A stretch of DNA of 64,000 nucleotides from Oligoflexia bacterium (GCA_023954355.1 JAMLID010000014.1:1-64000), one strand, 5' to 3'. Shown: positions 33,732 through 43,042, counted from the stretch's first letter. Made by a program: numbers and translations. Notes: generated by a model from the letters alone, not told the origin.

Positions 33732-34898
33732 ATGCAACAGAACGAAGAAAAAATATTTTCTGCTCGGCAAAAAATTCGCCAGCTTCGTTTGGTTTCGTCT
33801 ATTCTTCATTTGGGGCTTCTTTTAGTTGTTGCGTTCATCGGTTTTGCTACTCTTCCTAATTGGGGCGTAAAGCAAAATTTTTCTCAGGATTCGCAAATAG
33901 AATTAAGAACAGATCGTCAGCTACTATTAGAGAGTCTTGATCGCATTGCCAGATACCAATATTATTACAAAGAACTTTATGGCAAATACACTAGAGAGAT
34001 TCCCCGGCTTCACTTGCCCTCTAATTTAACATTAGGAACATGGGAAACAGTGAGAAGAAAATACGAAATCTCTGTTTTAGAGCTTCAAGGAAATCGCTTT
34101 TTGCTTTTAGCAACGGGAATCAGAAATGGCGATAGAATTATTGTAGACCAGAGCTTTCGAGTTAGCGCGAATTTTGTGTTGCCATCACCAGCAAAGGGCT
34201 ATCTTTTAGAAGAGGCAGATCGTTTGATTCAGTCGAAAAATAAAGGATTGAATCCAGTCTCAGGTGTTGTGTCTGGCTTTTGGGAGCTAGAGTCTCCGGC
34301 AGAAAATGGAGACTCTTGGGTTGCAGTTGGAGCTAAAAATCCCGTAGCGGGAGTAAGAAGATACGAAGAAATAGTGAAAGTAAATATTTTCGATCTTGTA
34401 AGTGATAAATTAAATGCAGCTATGAGTGAGAGTAAAGAGTCCAAACGAATTTTAGCTTCTGTTTCTAAGTCGGCACTTTTATCTGAGGATGAAAAAGAAG
34501 TATTAACGATAGGTGATGTGCAAGAGTGGCTATTGGCTGCACGTCAGGCGCAACACGTTTATAGAAGAGAAAAGGGTGATTTTGCTAAAAAGTGGGAAGA
34601 GCTAGACAGCGTGTCGAATTTTGATTTTACCGGTAAAATTGCAAAAGCAAAAAACATTCGAGTTTTACCGATCGAGCTGATACCTCAGCCAAGCTCTTAT
34701 CGCTTGATTGTTGAAGGTACCTCTGGAGATCTAATGGGTGAGCAATTTATTATGGATGAAAACGGATCGATGCGGCAGGTTCGCTATACTGAGGCATTAA
34801 TTCAACAACTGCAAGAAACCACAAACGTATTAGAAAACACCTTAAAGTTTCAAATTAACCCGGTAAAAGAAAGAGGTAAGGACCAGAAGCTTCCTTGA
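33732..34898 (+). CDS. Membrane-anchored protein of unknown function
   Basis: 388 residues. One transmembrane helix at about 21-41 (SSILHLGLLLVVAFIGFATL) after a short basic cytoplasmic end, then a large periplasmic part. Two similar stretches, LESLDRIARYQYYYKELYGKYTREIPRL (about 60-87) and WLLAARQAQHVYRREKGDFAKKWEEL (about 270-295), suggest an internal duplication of a pilin-like helix-plus-strand module. No known family recognised. It is 65 bp before mltD, so a role in envelope maintenance is possible. Confidence 0.65.
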   Translation: MQQNEEKIFSARQKIRQLRLVSSILHLGLLLVVAFIGFATLPNWGVKQNFSQDSQIELRTDRQLLLESLDRIARYQYYYKELYGKYTREIPRLHLPSNLTLGTWETVRRKYEISVLELQGNRFLLLATGIRNGDRIIVDQSFRVSANFVLPSPAKGYLLEEADRLIQSKNKGLNPVSGVVSGFWELESPAENGDSWVAVGAKNPVAGVRRYEEIVKVNIFDLVSDKLNAAMSESKESKRILASVSKSALLSEDEKEVLTIGDVQEWLLAARQAQHVYRREKGDFAKKWEELDSVSNFDFTGKIAKAKNIRVLPIELIPQPSSYRLIVEGTSGDLMGEQFIMDENGSMRQVRYTEALIQQLQETTNVLENTLKFQINPVKERGKDQKLP

Positions 34899-34963
34899 CT
34901 CACACGCTAATAGGCCGTTAAGATTGAAGGACAAACTAAATAGGACAGGGAAGGGATCTTTGA

Positions 34964-36361
34964 ATGATAAAATGGAATAACTGTAGAGCACTTTTCGTCC
35001 TCATAAGTTTAGGCTTGTTTTCTTGCGCACATAACGGCCAACGTTCTGAAGGTGGTTTGTTTTCTGTAAAAGGTGAAGGCGGTTTGCTTAACAGTGGTCA
35101 GGGACGATCGATCAGTTCTCACGATTCACTAGAGCAAGATATCTTAGGTGTATCTATACAAAATAGAGAGTTCGATTTGCCTGTTGTCTATAATGATGAG
35201 GTAAGAGACTGGGTTCGTTATTTTACCGGAGTGGGTCGTAAACACTTTAGTGTCTATTTAGAGCGCAAGGCGATGATGGAACCAGTAATTATTCCAAAGC
35301 TAAAGCAAGCAGGCATGCCCTTAGACTTAATTTATTTAGCAATGATCGAGAGTGGCTTTTCTACTCAAGCGCATTCACATATGGGTGCCGTTGGACCTTG
35401 GCAATTTATTCGCTCAACGGGTCGTCTATATGGTTTAAAATCTGATTGGTGGATAGATGAAAGGAAAGACCCCCATAAAAGCACCGATGCAGCGATTAAG
35501 TATCTATCTAGGCTACACGAAGAGTTTGGAGACTGGAGTCTTGCTTGTTCAGCGTACAACTCTGGTGAATTAAGAATTCGAAGAGCAATTTCTAAACTAA
35601 ATACGAGAGATTTTTGGGTTATTGCAAGAAATCGAAGAGCACTAAGAAGAGAGACAAAAGATTATGTGCCAAAAATGATGGCAGCTGCGATTATTGGAAA
35701 AAACGCTGAGCAGTTTGGTTTTGAAACCCATCCAGTTGATACAAAGCTAATGGATTACGAAGAGGTAACAATCACAAAGGCTGAAAATCTAAATACCATC
35801 GCAAGAGTGGCTGGAATCAGTAAAAAAGAATTGCAGATGCATAACCCAGATATTTTGCGTTGCTGTACTCCCCCTCAAGTATCTTCTTTCACCATTCGTG
35901 TTCCCAAAGGTGAGAGCAAGGCTAGAGTGTTAGCGGCTATTGACTCAGGAGAGTTGGGTCGTTTTGATGGCTTTCGCCGCCATGTAATTCGTCGTGGCGA
36001 TACCCTTTCTCGAATTGCGGCTAATGCTGGCGTGCCTGTACAATCTATTCTTTCAATGAATGAAATTAGTTCAGCTCGCTCACTTCGCCCTGGTACTGAA
36101 CTAGTGATCCCCGAGCGTGGGGGAAAAACTAGTGGGATATTTCGCTCTGTGGCATCTGAAGGAAGAAAGAAAGCTCCTAAAGGTACGGTTGCTGTGACCT
36201 ATACTGTGCGAAAGGGAGATACACTCTATGGCATATCGCGTAGACATGGTGTGGGTGTTGACCAGATTCGTCGATGGAATTCGATTTCAAGAGCAAAAAA
36301 TTTAAGACCAGGAAAGCAGATTAAGTTATACGTAAAGAATGATAACAACAAAAACATCTAG
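34964..36361 (+). CDS. mltD: MltD-like membrane-bound lytic transglycosylase with LysM
   Basis: 465 residues. Lipoprotein signal with C21 (LGLFSC). SLT domain at about 110-260 with catalytic E129 in LAMIESGFSTQAHSHMGAVG, then GPWQFI and SAYNSGELRI. A degenerate LysM-like segment lies at about 267-314, and two good LysM modules at about 340-383 (HVIRRGDTLSRIAANAG) and 412-457 (YTVRKGDTLYGISRRHG). It cleaves glycan strands while LysM holds murein. The gene overlaps the next by 23 bp. Confidence 0.93.
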   Translation: MIKWNNCRALFVLISLGLFSCAHNGQRSEGGLFSVKGEGGLLNSGQGRSISSHDSLEQDILGVSIQNREFDLPVVYNDEVRDWVRYFTGVGRKHFSVYLERKAMMEPVIIPKLKQAGMPLDLIYLAMIESGFSTQAHSHMGAVGPWQFIRSTGRLYGLKSDWWIDERKDPHKSTDAAIKYLSRLHEEFGDWSLACSAYNSGELRIRRAISKLNTRDFWVIARNRRALRRETKDYVPKMMAAAIIGKNAEQFGFETHPVDTKLMDYEEVTITKAENLNTIARVAGISKKELQMHNPDILRCCTPPQVSSFTIRVPKGESKARVLAAIDSGELGRFDGFRRHVIRRGDTLSRIAANAGVPVQSILSMNEISSARSLRPGTELVIPERGGKTSGIFRSVASEGRKKAPKGTVAVTYTVRKGDTLYGISRRHGVGVDQIRRWNSISRAKNLRPGKQIKLYVKNDNNKNI

Positions 36362-37442
36362 ATTAAATTCTGGATTTCATTGCGATGCATTGGTAGTGGG
36401 TGCTGGTCTTTCTGGTTTATTGTGCGCGGCTCAACTTCTTAAAAAAGGCGCAAAAGTTCACTTAACAGAATCTACGGGTCGTATAGGCGGTAGAATGTCG
36501 CCTGAGCTACGTGAAGGTTTTGCCTTAGGGTCAGGAATGAATCTAGGGGACTTAGATTGGTTTTTACAAGCAGAACAACTTCTTGGTTATACATCTTCTG
36601 CGCTTATTCCATATAACCACAATCGCTCTTTATTGTTAGGTTCTAAGGGATGGACCGAACCCAACTCTCTTGATGAGTGGGATTCTATGGTCTGCCGCAT
36701 GGGCGATGTGTATCCTCAAAAAGGCCTTTATGGCATGGTCGAGTCTCTGATTCGTTATTGTGAGTCATACGAAAATTTTCAAATGTCTTTAGAGGCACCA
36801 GTTACAAAAATAGAAGTTCAACAAGGCAAGGTTCAGCAAGTATGTATTGGAGTTGATGCTGTGGGAACCGTCGGAGAGCTTTGGTGGACGGCTGACTATA
36901 AGAGTTTGATGGAGGTTCTTCGCTCTGAAAAAGAGGGAAGCTCGGCGGAAACAAATTCTTGGGTAAAAAGTTTTGTAAAGTCGAACTATAGTCCAGGTGT
37001 TGTCTTAGAGTTTGCGCATAAGAACAACTTATCAGATATATCTGAGACGATTTTGATCCCTTTAGGTGCAAGCTCTAAAGAAGAAAGAAAGCATTTAATT
37101 GGTTCGTTTCCTTCTAATAGAGACTCTCAGATTGCGCCAGAAGGTAGAGGTTTTTCTACTTGGCTTTTGCCTTTAACTGAAGCTGAATGGCAAGATAATC
37201 ATGAAACAATGAAGAAAATTCGTTTAGCTAAGCGCTTGCTTGAAAAAGCTTTTCCTGGATTTATAGAAACGATTCTTTTCGAAAGAGTACTTGTTCTTGA
37301 AAATACCTACAGTTGTCCAAACAAGAAGAAATCTACATGGCAACCGATGACTGAAAATTTATTTGCTATGGCTGATTGGGCAATGCCTGATGGAATCTCT
37401 TTTAGCTCAGTAGGGAAGCAGCTTTTCTCTTCTGAGAAATGA
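36339..37442 (+). CDS. FAD-dependent amine-oxidase-like protein
   Basis: 367 residues. A dinucleotide-binding fold at the N-terminus: LVVGAGLSGLLCAAQLLKKGAKVHLTES followed by GRIGGRM, the signature of the flavin amine oxidase/protoporphyrinogen oxidase/phytoene desaturase group. The protein is about 80 residues shorter than usual members and its C-terminal FAD segment is weak (LFAMADWAMPDGISFSSVGK). Substrate unknown. It overlaps mltD by 23 bp and rlmH by 4 bp, so it is translationally coupled to both. Confidence 0.72.
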   Translation: MITTKTSRLNSGFHCDALVVGAGLSGLLCAAQLLKKGAKVHLTESTGRIGGRMSPELREGFALGSGMNLGDLDWFLQAEQLLGYTSSALIPYNHNRSLLLGSKGWTEPNSLDEWDSMVCRMGDVYPQKGLYGMVESLIRYCESYENFQMSLEAPVTKIEVQQGKVQQVCIGVDAVGTVGELWWTADYKSLMEVLRSEKEGSSAETNSWVKSFVKSNYSPGVVLEFAHKNNLSDISETILIPLGASSKEERKHLIGSFPSNRDSQIAPEGRGFSTWLLPLTEAEWQDNHETMKKIRLAKRLLEKAFPGFIETILFERVLVLENTYSCPNKKKSTWQPMTENLFAMADWAMPDGISFSSVGKQLFSSEK

Positions 37443-37906
37443 AGTTTTTTTTAGTATATTTTGGTAAATCGAAATTTTCTTTTGTTGATCAGGGAATAGA
37501 GCATTACCAAAAGTCAGTGAATACTTTGTCTGAAGTGCAGTTAGTAGAGTTGAAAGAAAATTCCAAATTCCCCGAAAAAGAATCAGAAGAGTTTGAAAAA
37601 TGGCTAAAAAAACAAACCTGGTTTCAATCTGGCAAAAACCAAGTATATCTGCTTGATGATAAGGGTAGTGCATATGGTTCTGAAGAGTTCGCCCAAGAAT
37701 TGAAAAAACAAGAAGAACAGTCTGTAAGAAATACTATTTTCGTAATCGGAGGAGCCTATGGTCATAGTGAAGGACTTCGTAAAAAGTATAAACTTTTATC
37801 GCTTTCGTTGATGACTTTTCCACATGATTTAGTTCGAGTCATTTTGCTTGAGCAGCTGTATCGAGCCTTACAAATTCAAGTTGGTGGAAAGTACCATCAT
37901 TCCTAA
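37439..37906 (+). CDS. rlmH: 23S rRNA m3-pseudouridine1915 methyltransferase
   Basis: 155 residues, the family length. SPOUT knot signatures near the C-terminus: FVIGGAYGHSEGLRKK, LSLSLMTFPHDLVRVILLEQLYRA and the terminal GGKYHH. It methylates pseudouridine 1915 of 23S rRNA on assembled ribosomes. ATG overlaps the FAD-protein stop (ATGA). Confidence 0.96.
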   Translation: MKFFLVYFGKSKFSFVDQGIEHYQKSVNTLSEVQLVELKENSKFPEKESEEFEKWLKKQTWFQSGKNQVYLLDDKGSAYGSEEFAQELKKQEEQSVRNTIFVIGGAYGHSEGLRKKYKLLSLSLMTFPHDLVRVILLEQLYRALQIQVGGKYHHS

Positions 37907-37924
37907 ATGTTTTTCGTTGGGGAT

Positions 37925-38080
37925 ATTAGGGCGTGCTTTCAATTTATAAACTACTGCTAAACGCTTAAAATACACCTGAGCTGCGTTGCTCATCTTCGGA
38001 ATAGAGCTCACTATTCGCGCTATATCAGCTATTTTTTAAGGGCTTCTCGCTACGATTCTAAGTTGAGAACACGCCCTAAT
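37925..38080. mobile_element. MITE-like inverted-repeat element
   Basis: A 156-bp segment bounded by perfect 11-bp inverted ends (ATTAGGGCGTG at 37925-37935, CACGCCCTAAT at 38070-38080). The inner arms stay imperfectly complementary for about 48 bp. The centre holds GAATAG-AGCTCA-CTATTC (37999-38016). It has no coding capacity. Its right arm recurs at 57011-57054 with 40 of 44 bases identical. No clear target duplication is seen. It fits a non-autonomous mobile or REP-type repeat between rlmH and pfkA. Confidence 0.6.
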
Positions 38081-38145
38081 CTAGATTTAAAAAAATCTTG
38101 GGTTTTCTTATTCGGTCAAGGCATATTGTAGATAGGAGTTATGTT

Positions 38146-39135
38146 ATGAAAAAGAAACACTCAAAAATTCGTACAATTGGGGTCTTATGTAGTGGAGGTG
38201 ATTCTCCGGGAATGAACGCAGCTCTTCGAGCGGTAGTGCGCTACGGTATAGCGCATGATTTAAAAGTTTTAGGCATCACAAAAGGCTATACAGGATTTAT
38301 TCATCAACACTGGGAGATGATGGATAGAAAATCTGTTGCGAATATTATTTTACGCGGCGGAACTATTTTAAAGACAGATAGATGCCTAGATTTTCATAAA
38401 AAATCTGTTCGTGCGCGTGCTGTGAAAAAAGCAAGAGAAGCTGGAATGGATGGGCTCATCGTTATCGGAGGTGATGGTAGTTTTCGTGGGGCGCATTTAT
38501 TGTGGACCGAACATCGATTTCCTGTAGTGGGAATTCCGGGAACTATAGATAACGATATTTCTGGCACTGAGGCTACTCTAGGTTTTGATACGGCAGTAAA
38601 TAATGCCATAGATGCTATTGATAAGATTCGAGATACGGCAAGTGCTCACGAGCGAACGTTTATTGTAGAGGTTATGGGTAGAAACTCTGGATATATCGCC
38701 CTTGATGTAGGTATTGGCGGTGGGGCAGAAGCGATAATTTTGCCTGAAGAAAAAATTTCTGTAGCTGATATTGCGCAAAGAGTTTTAGATGCCATTCATA
38801 AAGGAAAAATGAGTTCTATTATTGTTATGGCAGAAGGACGTAAGAGTGGCGGCTCTATGCGATTAGCCGATGAGCTTTGGAAGAAATATAAGATTGAAGC
38901 CAAAGTTTGTATTATCGGACATATCCAAAGAGGTGGCTCGCCTACAGCTCGTGATCGTCTTTTGGGAAGTGTTATGGGCGCAAAAGCTGTACATGCCATG
39001 GTAAACGGCCGTTCTGATGTAATGGTTGGTGTAGTGGGAGACCGTGAAGTGCTTGTTCCTTTTGTGAAAACAGTACAGCGATCTCAGAAGATTCGTAAAG
39101 ATTTGATTGAGCTAGCGAAAGATTTAGCCAACTAG
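38146..39135 (+). CDS. pfkA: ATP-dependent 6-phosphofructokinase
   Basis: 329 residues from the ATG at 38146, which has AGGAG 7 bp upstream; an in-frame start at 38098 would lie near the repeat element and lacks a site. Motifs: GVLCSGGDSPGMNAALR, GGDGSFRGA (108-116), catalytic GTIDND (132-137), GHIQRGGSPTARDRLLG. Gly at the two positions after GGD and before TIDND (G111, G132) indicates ATP rather than PPi as donor. Commits fructose 6-phosphate to glycolysis. Confidence 0.95.
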   Translation: MKKKHSKIRTIGVLCSGGDSPGMNAALRAVVRYGIAHDLKVLGITKGYTGFIHQHWEMMDRKSVANIILRGGTILKTDRCLDFHKKSVRARAVKKAREAGMDGLIVIGGDGSFRGAHLLWTEHRFPVVGIPGTIDNDISGTEATLGFDTAVNNAIDAIDKIRDTASAHERTFIVEVMGRNSGYIALDVGIGGGAEAIILPEEKISVADIAQRVLDAIHKGKMSSIIVMAEGRKSGGSMRLADELWKKYKIEAKVCIIGHIQRGGSPTARDRLLGSVMGAKAVHAMVNGRSDVMVGVVGDREVLVPFVKTVQRSQKIRKDLIELAKDLAN

Positions 39136-39189
39136 GCTTAGACGAAAGAAAAATTCCAAATACTGCTGTAGGTGTATAGTTTTGAGCAG

Positions 39190-39465
39190 TTAGTTGGCAA
39201 AAATACCTTGAGCAATGAGGTAGGGAATTAAAAGATACAAAATAGAGTCGCGAATAAGATAGTAACTAAAAAATATAGCAACGGCTTTCCATCCATGAAC
39301 CTGGAGAACGCGCTTTAAGCCTTCTTTTTTCCAAGTATTTTTAATGTCGATTAATAACGCAGGCACTAGAGAGAATTTCTTACCCTCGGTTTTTGATTTT
39401 TGAGTAAAATCCAAGGGTTCTTTTTCCAAAAAAGTTTCTGGGTTTGAAAGGCCTGTTTTTTCCAT
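39190..39465 (-). CDS. Small membrane protein of unknown function
   Basis: 91 residues. A charged N-terminal half and one or two hydrophobic segments at about 60-88 (AVAIFFSYYLIRDSILYLLIPYLIAQGIF). No signal peptide. Its ATG overlaps by 2 bp, head to head, with the ComF start, so both leaders must lie inside the other gene. No family recognised; ribosome site weak. Confidence 0.5.
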   Translation of the reverse strand: MEKTGLSNPETFLEKEPLDFTQKSKTEGKKFSLVPALLIDIKNTWKKEGLKRVLQVHGWKAVAIFFSYYLIRDSILYLLIPYLIAQGIFAN

Positions 39466-40174
39466 GTTTCGAAAATATACCCTTATTTATCGTTTGGAAA
39501 AAATACTTTTTTACCCCACTTGTCACTTTTGTAAAGGCTGGGCAAGTGATCCGCTATCTATTTGTTTTTCTTGTAAAAAAAGTATCCTCAAGGCTCGCTC
39601 TCACGAGTCTACGCACTTATTTTCTTATGAGGATAGAAGTAGACCGTTCATCCATTACTTTCAGCAGCACTCCTGCAGTAGATTTATCAATTACTTATTT
39701 CTTCTTTTGCATAAACGAGGAGATTTAAGGTGCTGGGAAGAAAGTCAGTTTGATTTTATTCTGTCTGCTCCGAGTATACGAAAAAAGCGAGAATTCGTGG
39801 GAATATCACTTTTTGCTCATTTATTAGCGAAAAAAATCCAAAAAAAATACTTATCAGATGTTTTTGAAAAAATAGATTCGCATCAGCAAAAAAAATTGGG
39901 ACAAAAAGATCGCTATGATGCTGAGCTTTTCATTAAAATACGAGCAAAGAGCATTAACGAACTATTAGGAAAAAAAGTTTTGTTATTAGACGACATTTAC
40001 TCTACAGGAACAACAATGGATATGTGTGAATACCTGCTTTATAAAAGTGGAGTCAGAGAGGTGAGCAAATTCTACTTAGCCAAAAATATGCTCAATAGCT
40101 TCAATGGAAAGCAGCAAAATACCGAGAACGAAGGCCACGAGATGCAACCATTGCTGTTTCATTTTCTTATGTAA
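39464..40174 (+). CDS. ComF-family phosphoribosyltransferase-like protein
   Basis: 236 residues. An N-terminal zinc ribbon-like region (CHFCKGW, CFSCKKS) and a C-terminal type I PRTase fold with the PRPP loop KKVLLLDDIYSTGTTM are typical of ComF, linked to DNA uptake. The segment DFILSAPSIRKKREFVG corresponds to the usual V-x-P-x-x-x-R-x-x-x-R-G motif. The natural domain ends near residue 203 (KFYLAKN); the last 33 residues are the antisense of the ZIP gene's end, a 99-bp tail-to-tail overlap. A lost stop codon could explain this tail. Confidence 0.75.
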   Translation: MFRKYTLIYRLEKILFYPTCHFCKGWASDPLSICFSCKKSILKARSHESTHLFSYEDRSRPFIHYFQQHSCSRFINYLFLLLHKRGDLRCWEESQFDFILSAPSIRKKREFVGISLFAHLLAKKIQKKYLSDVFEKIDSHQQKKLGQKDRYDAELFIKIRAKSINELLGKKVLLLDDIYSTGTTMDMCEYLLYKSGVREVSKFYLAKNMLNSFNGKQQNTENEGHEMQPLLFHFLM

Positions 40175-40864
40175 GTGAGGCAGAAGATCGCTACAAGCTA
40201 TATAAATAAAGGTACCAGATGAAACACCTAATGCATAAGAAAGTAAATGTTCTGATCCATTGAACGCACTTGAGCCCAAAAGAATACCTAATGGGCCAGT
40301 TAAAGAAAAAAGGGCTAAAATAAAATAGATCTTTTGCTTCTTCCAATGTGAAACCGTAAGTAATCCTACAAACGCAATGGTTTCGGGAATTTTATGAACA
40401 ATAACTGCAGCTAAGAGGGCCATCGAGGCATCAGAACTTGTGCTTTCTAAGAGAGCTACTCCCAGTGCGAGTCCAGATAAAATTGAATGAATGGAAAGCC
40501 CAAAAAATGCTACCAACCCTAAATTATGGCTATGATTGTGACAGTGATCTTCAGCGCATGGGTGAGCTACTGTAAAGTGCTCAATAAAAGTCATAAGCAA
40601 AAAGCCTAGCAGAATATAAAAACCGACACTCGGTCCAATAGTTACAATTGCTGCAGGCACCATATGTAGAAAAGCGGCAGATAGTAGGGCTCCGGCACCA
40701 AACGAAAGCAGAAGATCAAATAGCTTTGATTGCACTCTAATTGTTAGGGGTAACAATCCAGCACTTAAAACCACAATAGAATGGATAATGGCTGCGGCTA
40801 ATGGAGATAGGGTCATGGGGACGAACAATAACAGATCAATCCTTGAAAACAAATACCCAAGCAA
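40076..40864 (-). CDS. ZIP-family metal transporter
   Basis: 262 residues if begun at the TTG at 40864; an ATG at 40816 would give 246, and neither has a strong ribosome site. About eight spans. Metal-site helices are visible: AAFLHMVPAAI, FFGLSIHSILSGLALGVAL and VIVHKIPETIAFVGLL, with the His-rich loop HPCAEDHCHNHSHN between. ZIP proteins import zinc or iron into the cytoplasm. The end overlaps the convergent ComF gene by 99 bp; the ending IACSDLLPHL...GILLLSIEAIEHIF is a normal ZIP end. Confidence 0.88.
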   Translation of the reverse strand: MLGYLFSRIDLLLFVPMTLSPLAAAIIHSIVVLSAGLLPLTIRVQSKLFDLLLSFGAGALLSAAFLHMVPAAIVTIGPSVGFYILLGFLLMTFIEHFTVAHPCAEDHCHNHSHNLGLVAFFGLSIHSILSGLALGVALLESTSSDASMALLAAVIVHKIPETIAFVGLLTVSHWKKQKIYFILALFSLTGPLGILLGSSAFNGSEHLLSYALGVSSGTFIYIACSDLLPHLHKKMKQQWLHLVAFVLGILLLSIEAIEHIFG

Positions 40865-40894
40865 TTTTCTTCTAATTTCTGTATTTGCGTTATT

Positions 40895-41266
40895 CTAACC
40901 TGCTGTTTTCTCTTCGGGCGCTAGAGTAAAGTTGTATCTACAGGATGGGCATACCAGTGAAATAGGAGGTGTAAATGCCTGAAATTTACATGAAATTTCA
41001 GCATTACATTCTAAACAAACAGTTTTGAGCGGTTCTAAATAAATTCTTTCTCGGTATTTTTTGAAAAAAAGAACGATTCCAGCAATAAAAAGACCAGGGG
41101 TACTTACCCAATGTATTGGGGGTAGGGGAAGCATAATGAGCATTCCCAGCCAACAAATACCTAAGATTTTAAATGCATTTTTTCTTGCTTCACTCTCAGA
41201 TAATTCTTTGAGCTGTATTTCGATCGCTTTCGTTTTAGCAGTTGATGAACTAATCAGGCCTCTCAC
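40895..41266 (-). CDS. Membrane protein with C-terminal zinc ribbon
   Basis: 123 residues. Two hydrophobic segments (about 33-50 and 54-70) followed by a soluble tail with paired CxxC motifs (TVCLECNAEIS and LVCPSCRYNFTL), a rubredoxin-like zinc ribbon. The start overlaps the end of the Ntn-hydrolase gene by 17 bp, so the two are co-transcribed. No functional family is recognised. Confidence 0.6.
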   Translation of the reverse strand: MRGLISSSTAKTKAIEIQLKELSESEARKNAFKILGICWLGMLIMLPLPPIHWVSTPGLFIAGIVLFFKKYRERIYLEPLKTVCLECNAEISCKFQAFTPPISLVCPSCRYNFTLAPEEKTAG

Positions 41267-42968
41267 TTAAATCTCCTGAGAAAAACTCGAATTTGAGACT
41301 ATCGGTGTTTTTTGAAAATGGCAATCCAGATTGAATTTTTTCCGCAAGCTTTCGGTATGAGCTGCGCTTTGGATGTAATTGTAAAAGTTCTCCGGCAAGC
41401 ACTGTAGCTTTTTCTGATTGGTTCGTATTCAAAGCATGAAGAATTTTCAAATATAAAAAGCTTTGTCGAATATGTAGGGGCAGATTTAATAGCTCACTTT
41501 CCCGTAATGCTAATTCGGTTCCTGCATCTGCATACTTTTTTTGTTTAAGGTAGATGACAGACCGGAACAATCTAGCATCTGAACTAGTCTGCTTGCTCAA
41601 ATGCTTAAGTGCGGCAGAGTCGTCATGAGCATCGAAGTATTGATAAAAAGCTTGAGCAATTTCTTTATGATTTTCTCTTACTTCTATAGTTGCAGGGGAG
41701 AAAATTTTTTCTGCATTTTCCCAGTTCTCTAAAAACAGATGTTTTAAAGAAAAGCGCAGAAAATCACCACTTGATGTTGGAGCATCATCAATACTAACAC
41801 TAAGAAAGGAATCTTCTTTTTGTTCAAAAATTGCAGATTGGATCGTATGACCTTTTAAAAGATCAGAATAAGCAGATAATTCACCTTTAGTATTCTCACT
41901 ATAAGAAAGAATTTTTTGGATATCGGTTAAAAATAGATTTGTTTTTTCGAGTTGCTTGTCTAAAAATTCTTTTCGTTTAATTGAGTTATAAAGAGTACCT
42001 TCTGATATATATTCGTACATATTCGTATTAGAAGCCAATAAGTGATTGGATTGAGCTATTTTCCCCGACTGCATTGTGCGAATAGCATAGGCATCTTTAG
42101 ATATTTCTATTGTGATGGTTTCTTGTGTTTTTAAATCGGTAATTACAAATGTCCAAAAGGTAATTGGTGGGTTCTTTAAAACAATTTCTTTCGCCTCTTC
42201 TAAGTTTTTCGCTTTTCTTAAAACAAGCTCACCGATGGCTGGCATCATGGTACCTGACCAAGATCTACTTTTATTGTAGTTTTGATGTACGGCGATGATG
42301 ATACCGTATTCGTTAGCTCCCGTAATACCTGAAAGGAACGAGCCTGCCGATCCGATTGATAAATGTTTTGCTTCTGAATTATCGCTAGGAATATGAATTG
42401 TTATTGTTGGGTCTTTATCCCATACGTTTACTCCTGCAAAATCTAAATTTCTTCCATAAATAAAACTACCGTCGGCATTTTTCTTTGCAATACTAGAGCA
42501 TCCAGCCGCAGGTAATGTTTTAAAATAGCCGCCTGACGAAATGCCATAAATCAAGGATCCTAAGTCTGGTAGGCTGTGTGCTCTTTTAATATCAATATAA
42601 GACCGATCTAAACCCTTAGCAAAAAAGGCGAGTTCTTCTAAAATTTCATTAGGTGTATCTGATTGAGTTTTGCGAACTAGAGCGTTTATGAAAAATGAGA
42701 AAAATGTTTTTATAATTGGCGAATTTTTCATGGAATCAAAAATCTTGTTAGAAAAATAATCAATTCCTGATGTGAGATTTTTTTCTTTTAATACTTTTCC
42801 ATAAGTGTAAGCTCGTGTTTTTGGATCTCCATAGAGGTAGAAAACTTTTAAGCGCTCGCAGGTAACGAGTTTGTACTCTTTATGATTTTCTTGGAGTTTA
42901 CATAGCGAATTTGGATTATTTTGCGCTGAGACAAGGATGGATGAAATTAAATAGTACAGTAAAATCAT
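41250..42968 (-). CDS. C45-type Ntn-hydrolase with C-terminal TPR-like region
   Basis: 572 residues with a signal peptide (about 1-15). The N-terminal nucleophile is C157 in LPAAGCSSIAKKNADGSFIYGRNLDF, the pattern of the C45 acyltransferase/choloylglycine-like group, in which the chain cuts itself before the Cys. The fold continues through GSAGSFLSGITGANEYGIIIAVHQ. Residues about 455-560 are helical and TPR-like (FRSVIYLKQKKYADAGTELALRE). Family members hydrolyse amide or ester bonds of acyl compounds. The substrate and the meaning of the TPR tail are unknown. Confidence 0.75.
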   Translation of the reverse strand: MILLYYLISSILVSAQNNPNSLCKLQENHKEYKLVTCERLKVFYLYGDPKTRAYTYGKVLKEKNLTSGIDYFSNKIFDSMKNSPIIKTFFSFFINALVRKTQSDTPNEILEELAFFAKGLDRSYIDIKRAHSLPDLGSLIYGISSGGYFKTLPAAGCSSIAKKNADGSFIYGRNLDFAGVNVWDKDPTITIHIPSDNSEAKHLSIGSAGSFLSGITGANEYGIIIAVHQNYNKSRSWSGTMMPAIGELVLRKAKNLEEAKEIVLKNPPITFWTFVITDLKTQETITIEISKDAYAIRTMQSGKIAQSNHLLASNTNMYEYISEGTLYNSIKRKEFLDKQLEKTNLFLTDIQKILSYSENTKGELSAYSDLLKGHTIQSAIFEQKEDSFLSVSIDDAPTSSGDFLRFSLKHLFLENWENAEKIFSPATIEVRENHKEIAQAFYQYFDAHDDSAALKHLSKQTSSDARLFRSVIYLKQKKYADAGTELALRESELLNLPLHIRQSFLYLKILHALNTNQSEKATVLAGELLQLHPKRSSYRKLAEKIQSGLPFSKNTDSLKFEFFSGDLSERPD

Positions 42969-43042
42969 TTGCCCTAAGAATGCCTTATTTTTCGTGCTCT
43001 TTCCACTTGATAAAGAATCCTACTAAAGATTATTGTGTGACC

